Notes under the pieces: generated by a model
Seen by the model: only the letters and a program-made list of their open reading frames with translations
Databases searched by the model: none
What the model was told of the DNA's origin: nothing
In this document: positions 1 through 9,261 of the stretch, one piece after another
How positions within the stretch are numbered: position 1 is the first letter of the stretch
Layout: the number at the start of each line of letters is the position of its first letter
Position numbers and translations under genes: made by a program
DNA from: Lineolata rhizophorae
Lineage: Eukaryota; Ascomycota; Dothideomycetes; Lineolatales; Lineolataceae
Reading direction: 5' to 3'
Length of the DNA: 23,090 bases
Assembly (NCBI GenBank): GCA_010093515.1
Contig: MU001674.1
Span: 86,056 to 109,145 of the forward strand

Positions 1-534
1 CTAGGTAGAAAACTCTATCCGAGAGCCTTTCGGCTCCTTATCGAATACAATCCTGTTACCAGGCACCGGCAACCTCTGCGCAACCCCCTTACAATAGATT
101 AGTATACTAGTGCTGCTAAGGTACTAACCATCAAGAATTAGCTTAATATTAGTATCTCTATATATTTCTACGGCCTTACTAACTAACTCGGCATGATAGC
201 CGGCGAAAATTCGACGCTATAGCTGATAATACCCTATAGGATGACGATAGAAAGTTTCTACCAGCAAATTTAGGTGGAGAAAAATTTAGGCGAACACTGC
301 CAAGGTTGTCCCATCGATTCTGCACCTAACAAAATGCGGTGGACCGGTGGCAAATATTTACTCCGATCGTCTCGCGTCGCGTGTCGTGTCCCACTCGCGT
401 TCTTCCCGTCGACCCTCTAACTTCCCACTTCTACCTCCATCTTGCATCGGTTTTCACACAACTGTCATCTTCTGTCTAGGAGAAGTCCTGTGCTTCTCAC
501 TGGCTTCGTCATCTTGCTATGAGACGTGTGCGGT
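1..534. other. AT-rich noncoding left edge and F-box gene promoter
   Basis: No convincing gene is visible here. Positions 1 to about 300 are AT-rich with many TA steps, which contrasts with the GC-rich genes further right. This would suit an old decayed repeat, but I recognise no family. From about 400 to 440 there is a pyrimidine-rich tract (TCTAACTTCCCACTTCTACC), a common feature just upstream of fungal genes and a plausible part of the promoter or 5' UTR of the F-box gene at 535. Confidence 0.4.
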
Positions 535-1548
535 ATGGAAGGAAGACCGCTTAATATGGACCTCTTCGACAAGCTCACGTTTCCACGTCTTAACCTCAAA
601 GACAACACTCTCGACGACAATGACCTGGCTAGGAGGTGTCCCCTTGATAATGGTCATGCTTGCAACACGCCTCAACAAGATCTCGGAGCGCTCGATGCGT
701 TGCCCCTCGAACTCCTTCAGGTCTTACTGGCCCAGCTTGACCTACGCACCCTTACTGATTTTCGGAGGGTGAATAAGCGAGCCTTACAGGTGGTGGACAG
801 CATCCCTGGGTACAAAGCGATTACTACTCATGCACCAAACGCTCTCCGTGGTATTCTCAGTATTGGAACCGGCCGATGGATCACCTGCGAGACTCTCCAC
901 GACAAACTCTGCACAGTTGAATGTGAGACATGCGGCGATTTCGGCGGTTATATCTATGCTCTTACTTGCAAGCGTGTCTGCTTTCTCTGCCTCTCCGAGC
1001 ATGAGGCATATCTCCCGGTTCCGTTCAGCCTTGCTCGACGTAAATTCGGCATCAATCGTCAGGTCCTCGACACTTTACCTCATTTCAGAAGTCTACCCGG
1101 TACGTACTCGCCTAACGAAAAAGAACGTCGCAATCGGGTCCTTCTATGGGATTTCGACGCCGTTCATCAAGCAGGTAGCGTGCTTCACGGCTCAACTGGC
1201 GCGATGGAAAAATATGTATCGGACGTGGCATTGCTAAAGCTACAAAATTGGCGCGAGAGAGTAGCGCAGGCGAGGGCGAGTGGAAGAAGAAACACCATAC
1301 GTCGCCCCCGAAATGACGACCCCTTCGATGGCCAGTCCGGCAATCCCCTTCGCTTCATGGCAATTATTCAGGCGCCGACGTTCAAGCGTAGTTCCCAAGA
1401 GGTAGAATGGGGCGCTTATTGCGTTGGATGCCAGCGTTCATCCAAGCAAAGACCGCGGCACTTCAGACGCAGATTCACGAAAGAATCCTTCAGCGAGCAT
1501 TTGCACGAATGCGGTCATATTCGAGATGGGGTGCATCAGGATGACTAG
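535..1548 (+). CDS. F-box domain protein with Cys-rich putative zinc-binding motifs
   Basis: This single-exon frame encodes 337 residues from the first ATG (535); a second in-frame Met lies at codon 8 (556), and the frame is closed by a stop at 520. An F-box-like segment spans about residues 51-95 (LDALPLELLQVLLAQLDLRT, then a DFRRVNKRA stretch), the form usual in fungal F-box proteins, which bind Skp1 and present substrates to an SCF ubiquitin ligase. Behind it is a Cys-rich block, C126-x3-C130-x2-C133 and C145-x3-C149-x2-C152 with H156, and a second pair C296/C299 with H322, C326 and H328 near the C-terminus. These could bind zinc. The C-terminal half is basic (arginine-rich about 248-260 and 304-314). 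The substrate cannot be inferred. The F-box call is fairly secure; zinc binding is inference. Confidence 0.72.
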   Translation: MEGRPLNMDLFDKLTFPRLNLKDNTLDDNDLARRCPLDNGHACNTPQQDLGALDALPLELLQVLLAQLDLRTLTDFRRVNKRALQVVDSIPGYKAITTHAPNALRGILSIGTGRWITCETLHDKLCTVECETCGDFGGYIYALTCKRVCFLCLSEHEAYLPVPFSLARRKFGINRQVLDTLPHFRSLPGTYSPNEKERRNRVLLWDFDAVHQAGSVLHGSTGAMEKYVSDVALLKLQNWRERVAQARASGRRNTIRRPRNDDPFDGQSGNPLRFMAIIQAPTFKRSSQEVEWGAYCVGCQRSSKQRPRHFRRRFTKESFSEHLHECGHIRDGVHQDD

Positions 1549-2562
1549 GTGAGTAGGGCATCCGTATGCACTGAGGGCAAAACTGCTACCACGAATTCTG
1601 ATTGGTCAAAGCTACTTACTAAGCAAGTCTTGGTACGGCTGAGCATGGACTGGACTGGAACTTCATTTGAGCTCCCATAGTATAGTCCACAATCTCGCCA
1701 ATAATGTCTACTTATCTACCATGATCATAACTCACAGGTATTAACAACAAACCCAAAGCAAACACTTTGATATGGTAACGACTGACAATGTACAAAGATC
1801 CTCATATCTCGGCTTAACACAGCAAGCGTCATTGTCCCTTGGAAGGCCATCCAACATGATATCAACAGACAGCTCTGCCCCGACTCCAATCAACATGAAG
1901 TTCAGACAAGGCCCAGCAAAGCTACGCCGTCCATGATACCAAACATAAGACGCCAACTAGACGGCTGTATTCAAGTACGCGTCTTTCCTGCCACAGTCTA
2001 GCGGCGCATCTCGTCTTTTCCTGGCTTGACCATATGCCTAGGGCACATATGCGTCGAGTTAGGCAGCCTATTCTGCGAGACGGGACTGCATTTGACATTC
2101 GTCCCCTGACGAGCAGCACATTGGCGGAATTCTTCCTGCTTCCTGCATCCACAGGTATATTTTCGGTAGTCTTGAGTGCGCATTTTAGCTGCGAGATTCG
2201 TTAGCTACTAAGCATTCATGCACATTTCGGTGGGCTTTACCTTCGAACTGGGTTCCGCAGATTGTTGCTAGATGTTGTAGGTGATATGCTGTGTGATATA
2301 AATGTTGGTGTTGCGCTGCATTCGTATCAATGTTCAGAGTCTCACGCACAGCGATTTATATGATTGACTGTACCTCGAATCTTCAGAGAGAGTTGCGAAT
2401 TGATTTTCAGAATTTAAGATGGGCGCAGAGAATCGGCCTTTTATAACGCTCAAGGAGGGTCACTTTAACGCTATAGCACTCCCAAAAAAGGTGGCATGAT
2501 TACGGATGTCATTTTCCGCTACGCGCCAGATGCGAGAGGGGAGGATTCAAAGCACCCCGGGG
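1549..2562. other. Intergenic region without recognised gene
   Basis: About 1 kb lies between the F-box gene and the repeat cluster. Open frames here are short, lie mostly on the minus strand, and show neither codon bias nor recognisable domains. A run of ten G residues preceded by CCCC (2555-2568) marks the passage into the repeat cluster. Confidence 0.5.
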
Positions 2563-2586
2563 GGGGGGACAATGAATTGCTGCTAC

Positions 2587-2726
2587 GGCATCGCAAAAAC
2601 GATTAGATACCCGTCTTCCATGACCATTCGACCTTAGGTAGAATAACTCCTTTAAGCGCTATTAGAAGCCTTGAAATGTGGCGTAGTAAAAACGATTGGA
2701 TATCGCCCGTCTTCTATGACTATTTG
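2587..2726 (+). repeat. Diverged ~40-bp direct repeat pair
   Basis: Copies lie at 2587-2630 and 2680-2726. They share AAAAACGATT, CCCGTCTTC and ATGAC blocks and differ by a 3-bp indel (TCG) and several changes. Within the cores the substitutions are all transitions (one A/G, three C/T). This is consistent with RIP or with two nested copies of one element. Confidence 0.7.
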
Positions 2727-2790
2727 GGGTGAAAAAATGAATTACCGCTCCTCCCTGCTGCGCCGCAGCGGTAATTCATTGTTTCACCCC
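2726..2790. repeat. Near-perfect 24-bp inverted repeat (hairpin)
   Basis: Arms 2726-2749 and 2767-2790 match at 23 of 24 positions around a 17-bp spacer. The spacer side of the right arm can also form a short GCTGC/GCAGC stem (2757-2769). It lies inside the MITE-like element and represents two oppositely oriented element ends almost touching. Confidence 0.85.
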
Positions 2791-2791
2791 C

Positions 2792-3312
2792 GTGAAGCCC
2801 CATCTTTGTGCGCGGCTAATTCTCGACTAGTAGGGTCAGGCCGCATAGTCAGAAACAGTCCCACGGACCTTTGCGGTGCGAGGAGAACGACCGAACATTA
2901 TTAGTCATGAGACTTCAGCGCTTGATGACAGTGGCGTTGCATCTCGGCATTTACAACAAGCGCCTCGGTTAAATTTATGTAGTATCCTTTTTTCCTCACG
3001 AGCATCCTTTCCCGACATTGCCCCGTGTTTCGTGGTCTTGCGGCAGCTGATTCAGTTCAGTCCAATCGATTTCGCTCGTTCATTCGTTGACTAAGGAAAG
3101 CAAACATGCTATGAGAACACGCGGAGCAGGGGCCGGAGTATATATCTTTGCTGGAGATATGTCTTGAGCTTCATCCATTGCCATGCCCAGTTGTTAGCTG
3201 CTATCTTGCAGTGCACCATATTCATAGACACCGCTACCCTCGTCGCCTTTATTTCTTCGAACCGGAGGGTCAGACTTGAATATCTTTGCCGATCACTTTG
3301 AAGCTTACCACC
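2792..3312. other. Intergenic region and promoter of the kinase-like gene
   Basis: No coding signal was found. A TATATAT run at 3139-3145 lies about 170 bp upstream of the ATG at 3313 and is a plausible TATA-type element; nothing else distinctive was seen. Confidence 0.4.
3139..3145 (+). promoter_or_regulatory. Possible TATA element
   Basis: TATATAT lies about 168 bp upstream of the kinase-like start codon. Its position would suit a transcription start between about 3180 and 3300. This rests on motif only. Confidence 0.3.
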
Positions 3313-4098
3313 ATGCCGGATATCCAACTACTCCACTGCAGCGTAGACCCCGACGACATCAGCGAATTCCGGATTCCAGTCGATGGGAGACACGTTAAAT
3401 ATCTCACCATTGACGCGGGCCTCTACGCTCCCGACGACATGTGTTTCGCGCCTTCATTGATAACAATGCTACCACCTCTCCCTCCTGGAGACTGGAACGA
3501 AGGCCACATATCGCGCAATCTTTTAGACGGTCAGCCCAGCTTTGCCGCCGTGGCAAAGAGCCAATTGCCTGCCATCACGCACATCTGGCACCCTCGGCGC
3601 ATCAACTACTTGGACCTGCGCTGGAGCCGCAAGCTTCGCTCGCAGGTTTACGAAGCCATATCCCCGGACTTTAGCGCGCCAGTCGTGGTTAAATTGGCGC
3701 GCTTTTCTCACGAGATCCCGATGCTCGACGTTGAGACGCGAGCGTACCAGTGGATTGACGGGCAAGACATCGGCCCTGCGTTTCTCGGGCACGTGGTCGA
3801 GGAGGACCGCGTGATGGGGTTCGCGATGGAACGGATTGCAGACGCGCAGCATGCGGGGGTAGAGCACCTCGGATTGTGTCGGCAGACGCTGCAGCGATTG
3901 CATCGCTTAGGTATTAGGCATGGGGATGTTAACAGACACAATTTCCTGGTGCGAGAGGGGAGGGCTACGCTACTTGATTTCGATTGTGCGGAGCGGTGTG
4001 AAGATGCGGGGCGACTTGATGAGGAGCTTAGGTCTCTTGAGGATGAGCTCCGGGAGACTTCAGGACGTGGGGGTGTAGTGGTGGAGAATAGCAGATAA
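3313..4098 (+). CDS. Small protein-kinase-like (HGD-type) protein
   Basis: Single-exon frame of 261 residues. The ATG at 3313 sits in an excellent context (ACCACCATGCC); the frame extends a few codons further 5' without another ATG. The C-terminal half has the skeleton of a kinase fold: K127 in VVVKLA (ATP lysine), E141 in a following helix, a hinge-like MERI at 172-175, the catalytic loop H203-G204-D205 with N210 (HGDVNRHNFLV), and the metal-binding D222 in LDFD replacing DFG. There is no glycine-rich loop. HGD loops are typical of atypical small kinases (Bud32/RIO- and APH-like) rather than classical HRD kinases. As I recall, similar fungal proteins have been annotated under misleading names such as alpha-galactosidase A. 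The N-terminal ~115 residues are unassigned. All key residues are present, so activity is possible; the substrate is unknown. Confidence 0.72.
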   Translation: MPDIQLLHCSVDPDDISEFRIPVDGRHVKYLTIDAGLYAPDDMCFAPSLITMLPPLPPGDWNEGHISRNLLDGQPSFAAVAKSQLPAITHIWHPRRINYLDLRWSRKLRSQVYEAISPDFSAPVVVKLARFSHEIPMLDVETRAYQWIDGQDIGPAFLGHVVEEDRVMGFAMERIADAQHAGVEHLGLCRQTLQRLHRLGIRHGDVNRHNFLVREGRATLLDFDCAERCEDAGRLDEELRSLEDELRETSGRGGVVVENSR

Positions 4099-4687
4099 AA
4101 TTTCAGCGCGCTGATCAGTTGATAATTCTTGATTTAGATGATGATTCCCAGAAATTTCTATGCTAAACGTATGCATTTTAGTAGAGATAGGGGAGTTAGA
4201 AGAAGGAGAGGCTACGCGATGCGTTGTTTGTTTTGGGTGGGGCCAGACTCATGTCTTAGCACTATAGTTTGGATATCGTGCCAAGCGCAGCTTTTCGACT
4301 TCTATATATGTACTACGTGCCAACGTCTATGAACCAAAAAAACACGGATATCGTATACATGAAATTTATTCGTGCTAAGGTGTGCATAGCTGCCAATTCC
4401 CATGGATGGCCAAGGCGCGTAATTCTTTTAGTCAAATTGGCTTGGTGTACAGCGGCTTTGTGTAACATGTCTCTTCTGCTAAAGCCCGCATATCCAGTTA
4501 GGCTGAGCTGGCACCTACCAAGACAGAAATGTGCAGGTGCATCTACCATTGGGCAGAAGTCTGGAGCATCTGCGGAGCAATAACTTACCCCGCTTCCGCC
4601 TCCAAACCATTTGAGAGTCAGGCTGAGGCAGACAGCTCGACTCTGAATATTCAAAAATTCTGCACTTGAGCGTCCTAACAACCAGTC
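4099..4687. other. Intergenic region
   Basis: AT-rich spacer between the kinase-like gene and the CCCH/RBR gene. A minus-strand open frame across 4313-4756 has no recognisable content and runs antisense into the first zinc finger, so I do not count it. No repeat or RNA gene was seen. Confidence 0.45.
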
Positions 4688-7258
4688 ATGATACCATGCA
4701 AGTATTTCAGAACGCGCATCGGATGTGCTAGAGGTACACATTGCCGCTATGCCCATGAGGAGAGCGCTTCTGCCTCACCTTTTAATGTTCCCACGTTTCC
4801 AAAGCCAGCTGGAGACCGAGGCAACAGCAACATCACACCGACTTCTCCACATAAAGACAGCCTCTCCAAAGTCCCATGTGTCTTCTTTCTGCGAGGATAT
4901 TGTCGGAATGGCAGCGCCTGTTCCTTCTCTCATCAGTCAGACCAGAGCCATGCGCTCTCGCGGCCTGACACGGATTCCAACTACGTACGTGACAATCCCT
5001 TAGGCTGGCTGGAGTAGCAGATAGTAACACACATCAAGAAAGAACCTACAACAGAGCATTGCACTCGTGAACTATGCGGCGCGTCAGTCACTTTCGATGA
5101 TGGAGCCCAGGTGTCCAAAGTCTCCTTTCCTTCGGACTTTTCCGCGGTACGAATCGATGGCTTGCCCCTAAACAGCAACCCCGGATTTGTGACTACGACC
5201 CTTTCTGGGCTTGGTTTCGAGCTACCAGACACATGTGTGAGGATTTTGGCGCATGGTGGTTCGACCGACAAGTTGAGCGCGATCGTCCAGATGGAGGACC
5301 CCAGTTTCGCGGCAAATTTACGCGAAGAGCTTGAACGGAGGAAGTCACGCGACGCCAAGTACATACAGCTAGAAGCAGTCCATATCCCTCCAAGTGTTCT
5401 ATCGGAATCGGCTGCTCGTCGGGTCGACTCCAGAAGGGTCATCTGCTCATGGCGCAAGCCCTCTCGTAGGGCAAAGATAAAGTTTGGCAATGAATCAATT
5501 GCAAAGCGAGTGATGGGTAAGTTCCAGGATGGTCGATACAAAATCCTCGGGGACAAGGTAGACTGTGATCTTGTAACTCGCTTCGCCGGAAGAGCCAACA
5601 GCGTCAATTTGACTACAGTTTGGACTGTAGTCCTGAAGAATTTGCCTGGAGTCACGACGGAAAATGATATAGCTCGCGCCATACAGTCATACGACAGACC
5701 TCGTGATATCGAGCTGGACAATCCCACTTACTCCATAACGGATAATCAGGCATGTTCAACTATAAAATCCATGTTCCTTAGCGTTGGCCCACTAGACCTC
5801 TGGGAAGCCAGCGCAGATTGGGACGCGCAGCGAATGAAAGCAAAAGCTCGCTTTCAAAACGACACGGACGCGAGAGAAGCAGCCAAACGTCTAAATAGAG
5901 AGACATTGCCCTTCTACAAGTTTGGAAGGCTCTCGGTGGACCTAATTACGCGCGCGAAGTTCAAAGTTTCCACCAACATCTACGATGCAGTGCAGCCAGT
6001 GATAGAGCAGGAAAACAGCACCTGGAGTGGCGAGCGTATAAAGCTCCACACATACCGGAACGTGGACGCAACGCAGAAATATACTGTTCTCACTCTCGGA
6101 GGGCCTGCGGCCAATGAAGTCGCGAAGGCAAAGGACAAATTAGCAAATATCCTTACCGGCCATATCGCCGTCGACGCGGACGATGATACCCCTATCTGGG
6201 GCGGGTTCTTCAACAGCAGAAAAGCCCACAATGACTTGAAATTTGTGGAAAATGATTTCGGAGTTGTTATCGTCATTGACAAGAGGAAATCACGTCTCCG
6301 TCTTTATGGCTCTGCTCAAAATTGTAAAGATGCCACGATACGTCTTCGTGAGATTGCCAACGCCGACTTCTCCATCCGCTATATTGTGCTCGATGTTTTC
6401 AAGTATTGGTGGGCTGCCCACGGCGGATTTCAACGGATTGTTGCTGCAGTTGGAGAAGGTGTTGCCGCCATGGATACCATCTCGACACCGAAGAGAATCA
6501 TAATCTCAGGTTCGGCTCAAGATTTCGAAACCGCATCGGCGATTTGTCAGGGCCAAATCCGGCAATCCGAGAAAGCGAAAGTAGAGGCAGGAAAGAGCGA
6601 CGATTGTACGGTTTGTTGGACGGAGGCTGAGAATCCTATTCGGACGCAGTGCGAACATCTCTACTGCCTTGACTGTTTCGAAAACCTCTGCTGGTCGGCT
6701 GCTTCTGGGAATAAAGAAGCTGCGATTAGCTGCCAAGGTGATGAGGGGCGCTGCAATGCCATTTTTAGCCTCCGCGAACTCCAGGAGCACTTACCATCAA
6801 GCTCCTTCGAGGAAATCCTCGAAGCATCGCTTACCTCACACGTCCGTCGACGGCCTCAGGATTTCCGCTATTGTCCGACCGCGGATTGCGGCGAGATCTA
6901 CCGCAACTGCGCGGAAGTGAATAACACTGTCCGCATATGTGGGAAGTGTTGCTTGGCTACGTGCACATCGTGCCACGCACCTCATGAAGGAATGACGTGC
7001 GGCGAGTACAAGGACATAGCCTCAGGCGGACACGAGGCGTTTGAAAGGTTGAAGGAAAAGGGTGGCTGGAAAGATTGCCCGAAGTGCGGAACTACGATTG
7101 AGAAAACGGACGGGTGCAACCATATGACTTGTCCGGGCTGCAGAATACATATATGCTGGGTGTGTTTGGAAACATTTCAAGCGGACGGACCATGCTATGA
7201 GCATATGAACAGAAGGCACGGAAACATAGGACTGTTCATCCCTCTGGATGATCTATGA
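4688..7258 (+). CDS. CCCH zinc-finger plus RBR (RING-IBR-RING) E3 ubiquitin ligase
   Basis: Predicted join 4688-4984, 5039-7258; 838 residues. Two CCCH fingers open the protein: C4-x8-C13-x5-C19-x3-H23 and C64-x7-C72-x5-C78-x3-H82, of the kind that bind RNA. About residues 100-600 hold RNA-binding-like segments, including a VLKNLPG stretch resembling an RRM and a KH-like stretch (GGFQRIVAAVGEG). The C-terminus is an RBR: RING1 from C622 (DDCTVCW), IBR with YCPTADC and CTSC, and RING2 (CPKCGTTIEKTDGCNHMTCP) with the expected catalytic Cys at residue 792. RBR enzymes pass ubiquitin from E2 to that Cys and then to substrate. The layout recalls the C-terminal part of plant DEAH11/12 proteins. The two halves are in one frame separated by a single TAG at 5015; a 54-nt intron (GTACGT at 4985, CAAG at 5038) removes it in frame. 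That intron is inferred; 5110 is an alternative acceptor. Confidence 0.82.
4985..5038 (+). other. Predicted 54-nt in-frame intron carrying the only stop
   Basis: The donor is a canonical GTACGT directly after a TAC codon, there is a TAAC branch-like site 11 nt before the end, and the acceptor is CAAG. Its length is divisible by three and it contains the TAG at 5015-5017. If retained, translation gives a 109-residue protein holding only the two CCCH fingers. Confidence 0.55.
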
Positions 7259-7893
7259 GCCAAATTGGAAACAGCGTCCACGTACGCTCGCAAAATTCTA
7301 GCTCACACAAGAGACGCATTGTTTAGAGTTACAAATAGAATGCTAAATATGTCCATATTTTCTGTCAGTTATACAAATAGATTCAGGTTTGGTGCTACTC
7401 AATGTATAGCACATTCATTGGATCTTGACGGATGATCCCTAGCTCAAATGTCTCGGAGGCGATTGGGGAAAACTAAGTGTATAGCGAGAATTTAAGAAAT
7501 AATTAGCGTCTATAGAACCAAAGAAATACCGATCGAGGAGTCCGAATTGCGCTAAAATTAGGCAGTTCTATTGCGTATTGAAGTATGTGGAACTCGCGTT
7601 TCTTCAGCTAGGAAAGACAATAACCATGGACCACGGTGAAAACTAAAGTGTTGGAGGAGCTTTGGTAAAGTGAGCTACGCATTGACTACGTTCGAACAAT
7701 AGTGCAACTACTATGAACGATGGCAAGCCCACCGAGAGTCAGAAGACACGAAGACAGGTGCCATACTGGCATAAGCGATACGGAATAACCTACGTGCACA
7801 GACCATGTCCCCGAGGCAATCCGACGACGACGATATCACGCGTCAACTTCAACACCCGTGGATTGACTTCAAACAAGTGCAACTTCTACAACC
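7259..7893. other. Intergenic region and 5' leader of coiled-coil gene
   Basis: AT-rich to about 7690, then a leader with two upstream ATGs (7713 and 7805). Both are out of frame with the main start, and both open frames run past it (ending 7922 and 7990). The second sits in ACCATGTCC, nearly the same context as the main ACCATGTCG. Whether they are transcribed depends on the start site, which is not visible. Confidence 0.4.
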
Positions 7894-9261
7894 ATGTCGC
7901 AACTGCCGTGCCCACTTCCTGAAGCAGAGGCGTCGCTCGAGCCTTATATCCGGACCCGACAAGAGGCGCTGCGCATCCGGCAATCCCTAACCAGCTACCT
8001 CCAAGGCCTGCTTCTCCATCCCGAGGGAGAAAGCACGCACTTCACGCTCGCGAGCCCGTCGCCCTCGCTCGAAGTCAAGCGCGTGCCCTCCGAAGTCTCC
8101 GGTGTCCGCCGCGAGTATCTGCAGGCACTGCAAGCAAACGGTGCCGCGCGCCGGCGTCGCGACGCGCTCAACCGCGAGGTGCACGCGCTGCGGCGCGAGG
8201 ACGTCGACTACGACGACGCGGCGGCCGAGGCGGCGCGCAAGGAGGAGGGCGCGCGCGCGTATGTGACGCTGCAGGCGGCGCGCAAGCGTCTGCGCAGGCT
8301 CGACGTCGTGCAGGACGCGCTGCGCCGGCTGCTCGAGCTGGAGCCGAACCCGAGTAGGGTGGACCTGAAGGCGCTGCTGGAGAAGCGGCTCGGGCAGCCG
8401 CCGAACCCGCCGGCAGCGCTGGGCGGCGTCGAGCCCGAGGCCCGCGATGAGGCCGTCGAGGAGCTGCTTTTCGGGCTGAAGAAGCGCGTCCTCGATGCGA
8501 AGCAGGATATGGACGTCGCGAACGCGCTGCGGGCGGAGACGGAGGAGCAGACTAGGCTTGCGGGAACAAGGCCTTCTCTGGGAGCTCAGGTTCATGCGTT
8601 GCGGTGTGCGAGGGACGAGCTGATTAGTTGGATTGAAGGAGAGCTAGCTAAGATATCAGAGGGAGAGTCCGAAGCTTCTCTGGCAGATGTCCTATCTTCG
8701 CCTCGCAAGGCGCCTGAGCCTGCGAGTAACGGTGGACAGGCTCTTACGGTCGATGAAATTCACAGGCTCTACGATCGGTATGTGGCATCACGGCAGGCGC
8801 TGGTTGCTACGATCGATGCGGTACGACAAGATGCTCCGGGTTCGTCATCACCTACCAAAGAGACCGCGCCACCATTGTCCGCATCTGCACGCGGTGGCTC
8901 GTCTGCGATATCAGGACGAACAACAGACATTCTACCCTTCATTCCTACCCTTGTTCAGGTCTCCAAGGAGGAAAAGTCGATGATGCAGCAGACGAAGTAT
9001 CTCCGCCGCCAGCTAGCTGGCCGTTCGGACGAGACGCTCCGCAACATTAGGCGTCTCGCCGACGAAAGCCATTTGGTCCCTCCGGGTTCGTCGAGCATGG
9101 CATCATGGGCAGTGACGGCGCACGAGTCATCCAACAGCACCGAGGAATTCGTTCTAGAGAGAATTCAGGAGGGAGAGGCGCAGATTGCCCAAGCCAAGGA
9201 AACACTTTCGGAAATTCAGGCGCAACGAGGCGCGTTAGGTCAATTGGAAGGCTCATTGTAG
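7894..9261 (+). CDS. Coiled-coil protein of unknown function
   Basis: Single-exon frame of 455 residues; the ATG at 7894 is in good context (ACCATGTCG). I do not recognise the family. It is largely helical and charged: about residues 15-40 (heptad-like), 65-150 (very rich in Arg, Ala and Glu, including an ARRRRDALNREVHALRRED stretch), 185-260, and a C-terminal coil about 410-455 (ERIQEGEAQIAQAKETLSEI). A low-complexity Ser/Pro/Thr linker lies around 310-350. No signal peptide, membrane segment or catalytic motif is visible. Codon use is strongly GC-biased (many GCG and CGC codons in the first half), confirming it is coding, and it relaxes after about 8640. Long coiled-coil proteins of this size occur among spindle, kinetochore and augmin subunits, but I have no motif to place it. 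Confidence 0.75.
   Translation: MSQLPCPLPEAEASLEPYIRTRQEALRIRQSLTSYLQGLLLHPEGESTHFTLASPSPSLEVKRVPSEVSGVRREYLQALQANGAARRRRDALNREVHALRREDVDYDDAAAEAARKEEGARAYVTLQAARKRLRRLDVVQDALRRLLELEPNPSRVDLKALLEKRLGQPPNPPAALGGVEPEARDEAVEELLFGLKKRVLDAKQDMDVANALRAETEEQTRLAGTRPSLGAQVHALRCARDELISWIEGELAKISEGESEASLADVLSSPRKAPEPASNGGQALTVDEIHRLYDRYVASRQALVATIDAVRQDAPGSSSPTKETAPPLSASARGGSSAISGRTTDILPFIPTLVQVSKEEKSMMQQTKYLRRQLAGRSDETLRNIRRLADESHLVPPGSSSMASWAVTAHESSNSTEEFVLERIQEGEAQIAQAKETLSEIQAQRGALGQLEGSL

Larger units (their letters stand above)
2563..2791. mobile_element. Decayed MITE-like inverted-repeat element
   Basis: This is a compact cluster of related repeats. The right part is a hairpin: arm 2726-2749 and arm 2767-2790 are inverted copies matching at 23 of 24 positions, separated by 17 bp. 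The left boundary (from about 2563, in a G run) begins with a version of the same end, sharing ACAATGAATT and then a CG-rich tail, so the whole ~229 bp unit has inverted ends. Inside are two direct copies of a ~40 bp unit (2587-2630 and 2680-2726) with the core AAAAACGATT and a shared CCCGTCTTC block. Most differences between copies are C/T or G/A transitions, as left by repeat-induced point mutation. There is no coding capacity. I could not find a target-site duplication. It is a non-autonomous DNA transposon relic by structure; the family is unknown. Confidence 0.55.

Noticed and set aside
4313-4756. Minus-strand frame of 147 codons overlapping the CCCH start
   Set aside because: It is antisense to a clear zinc-finger exon and has no recognisable domain.
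7987-8595. Minus-strand 202-codon frame opposite the coiled-coil gene
   Set aside because: It is a mirror of the GC-biased codons in the plus-strand gene, an Arg/Leu/Gln-rich shadow.
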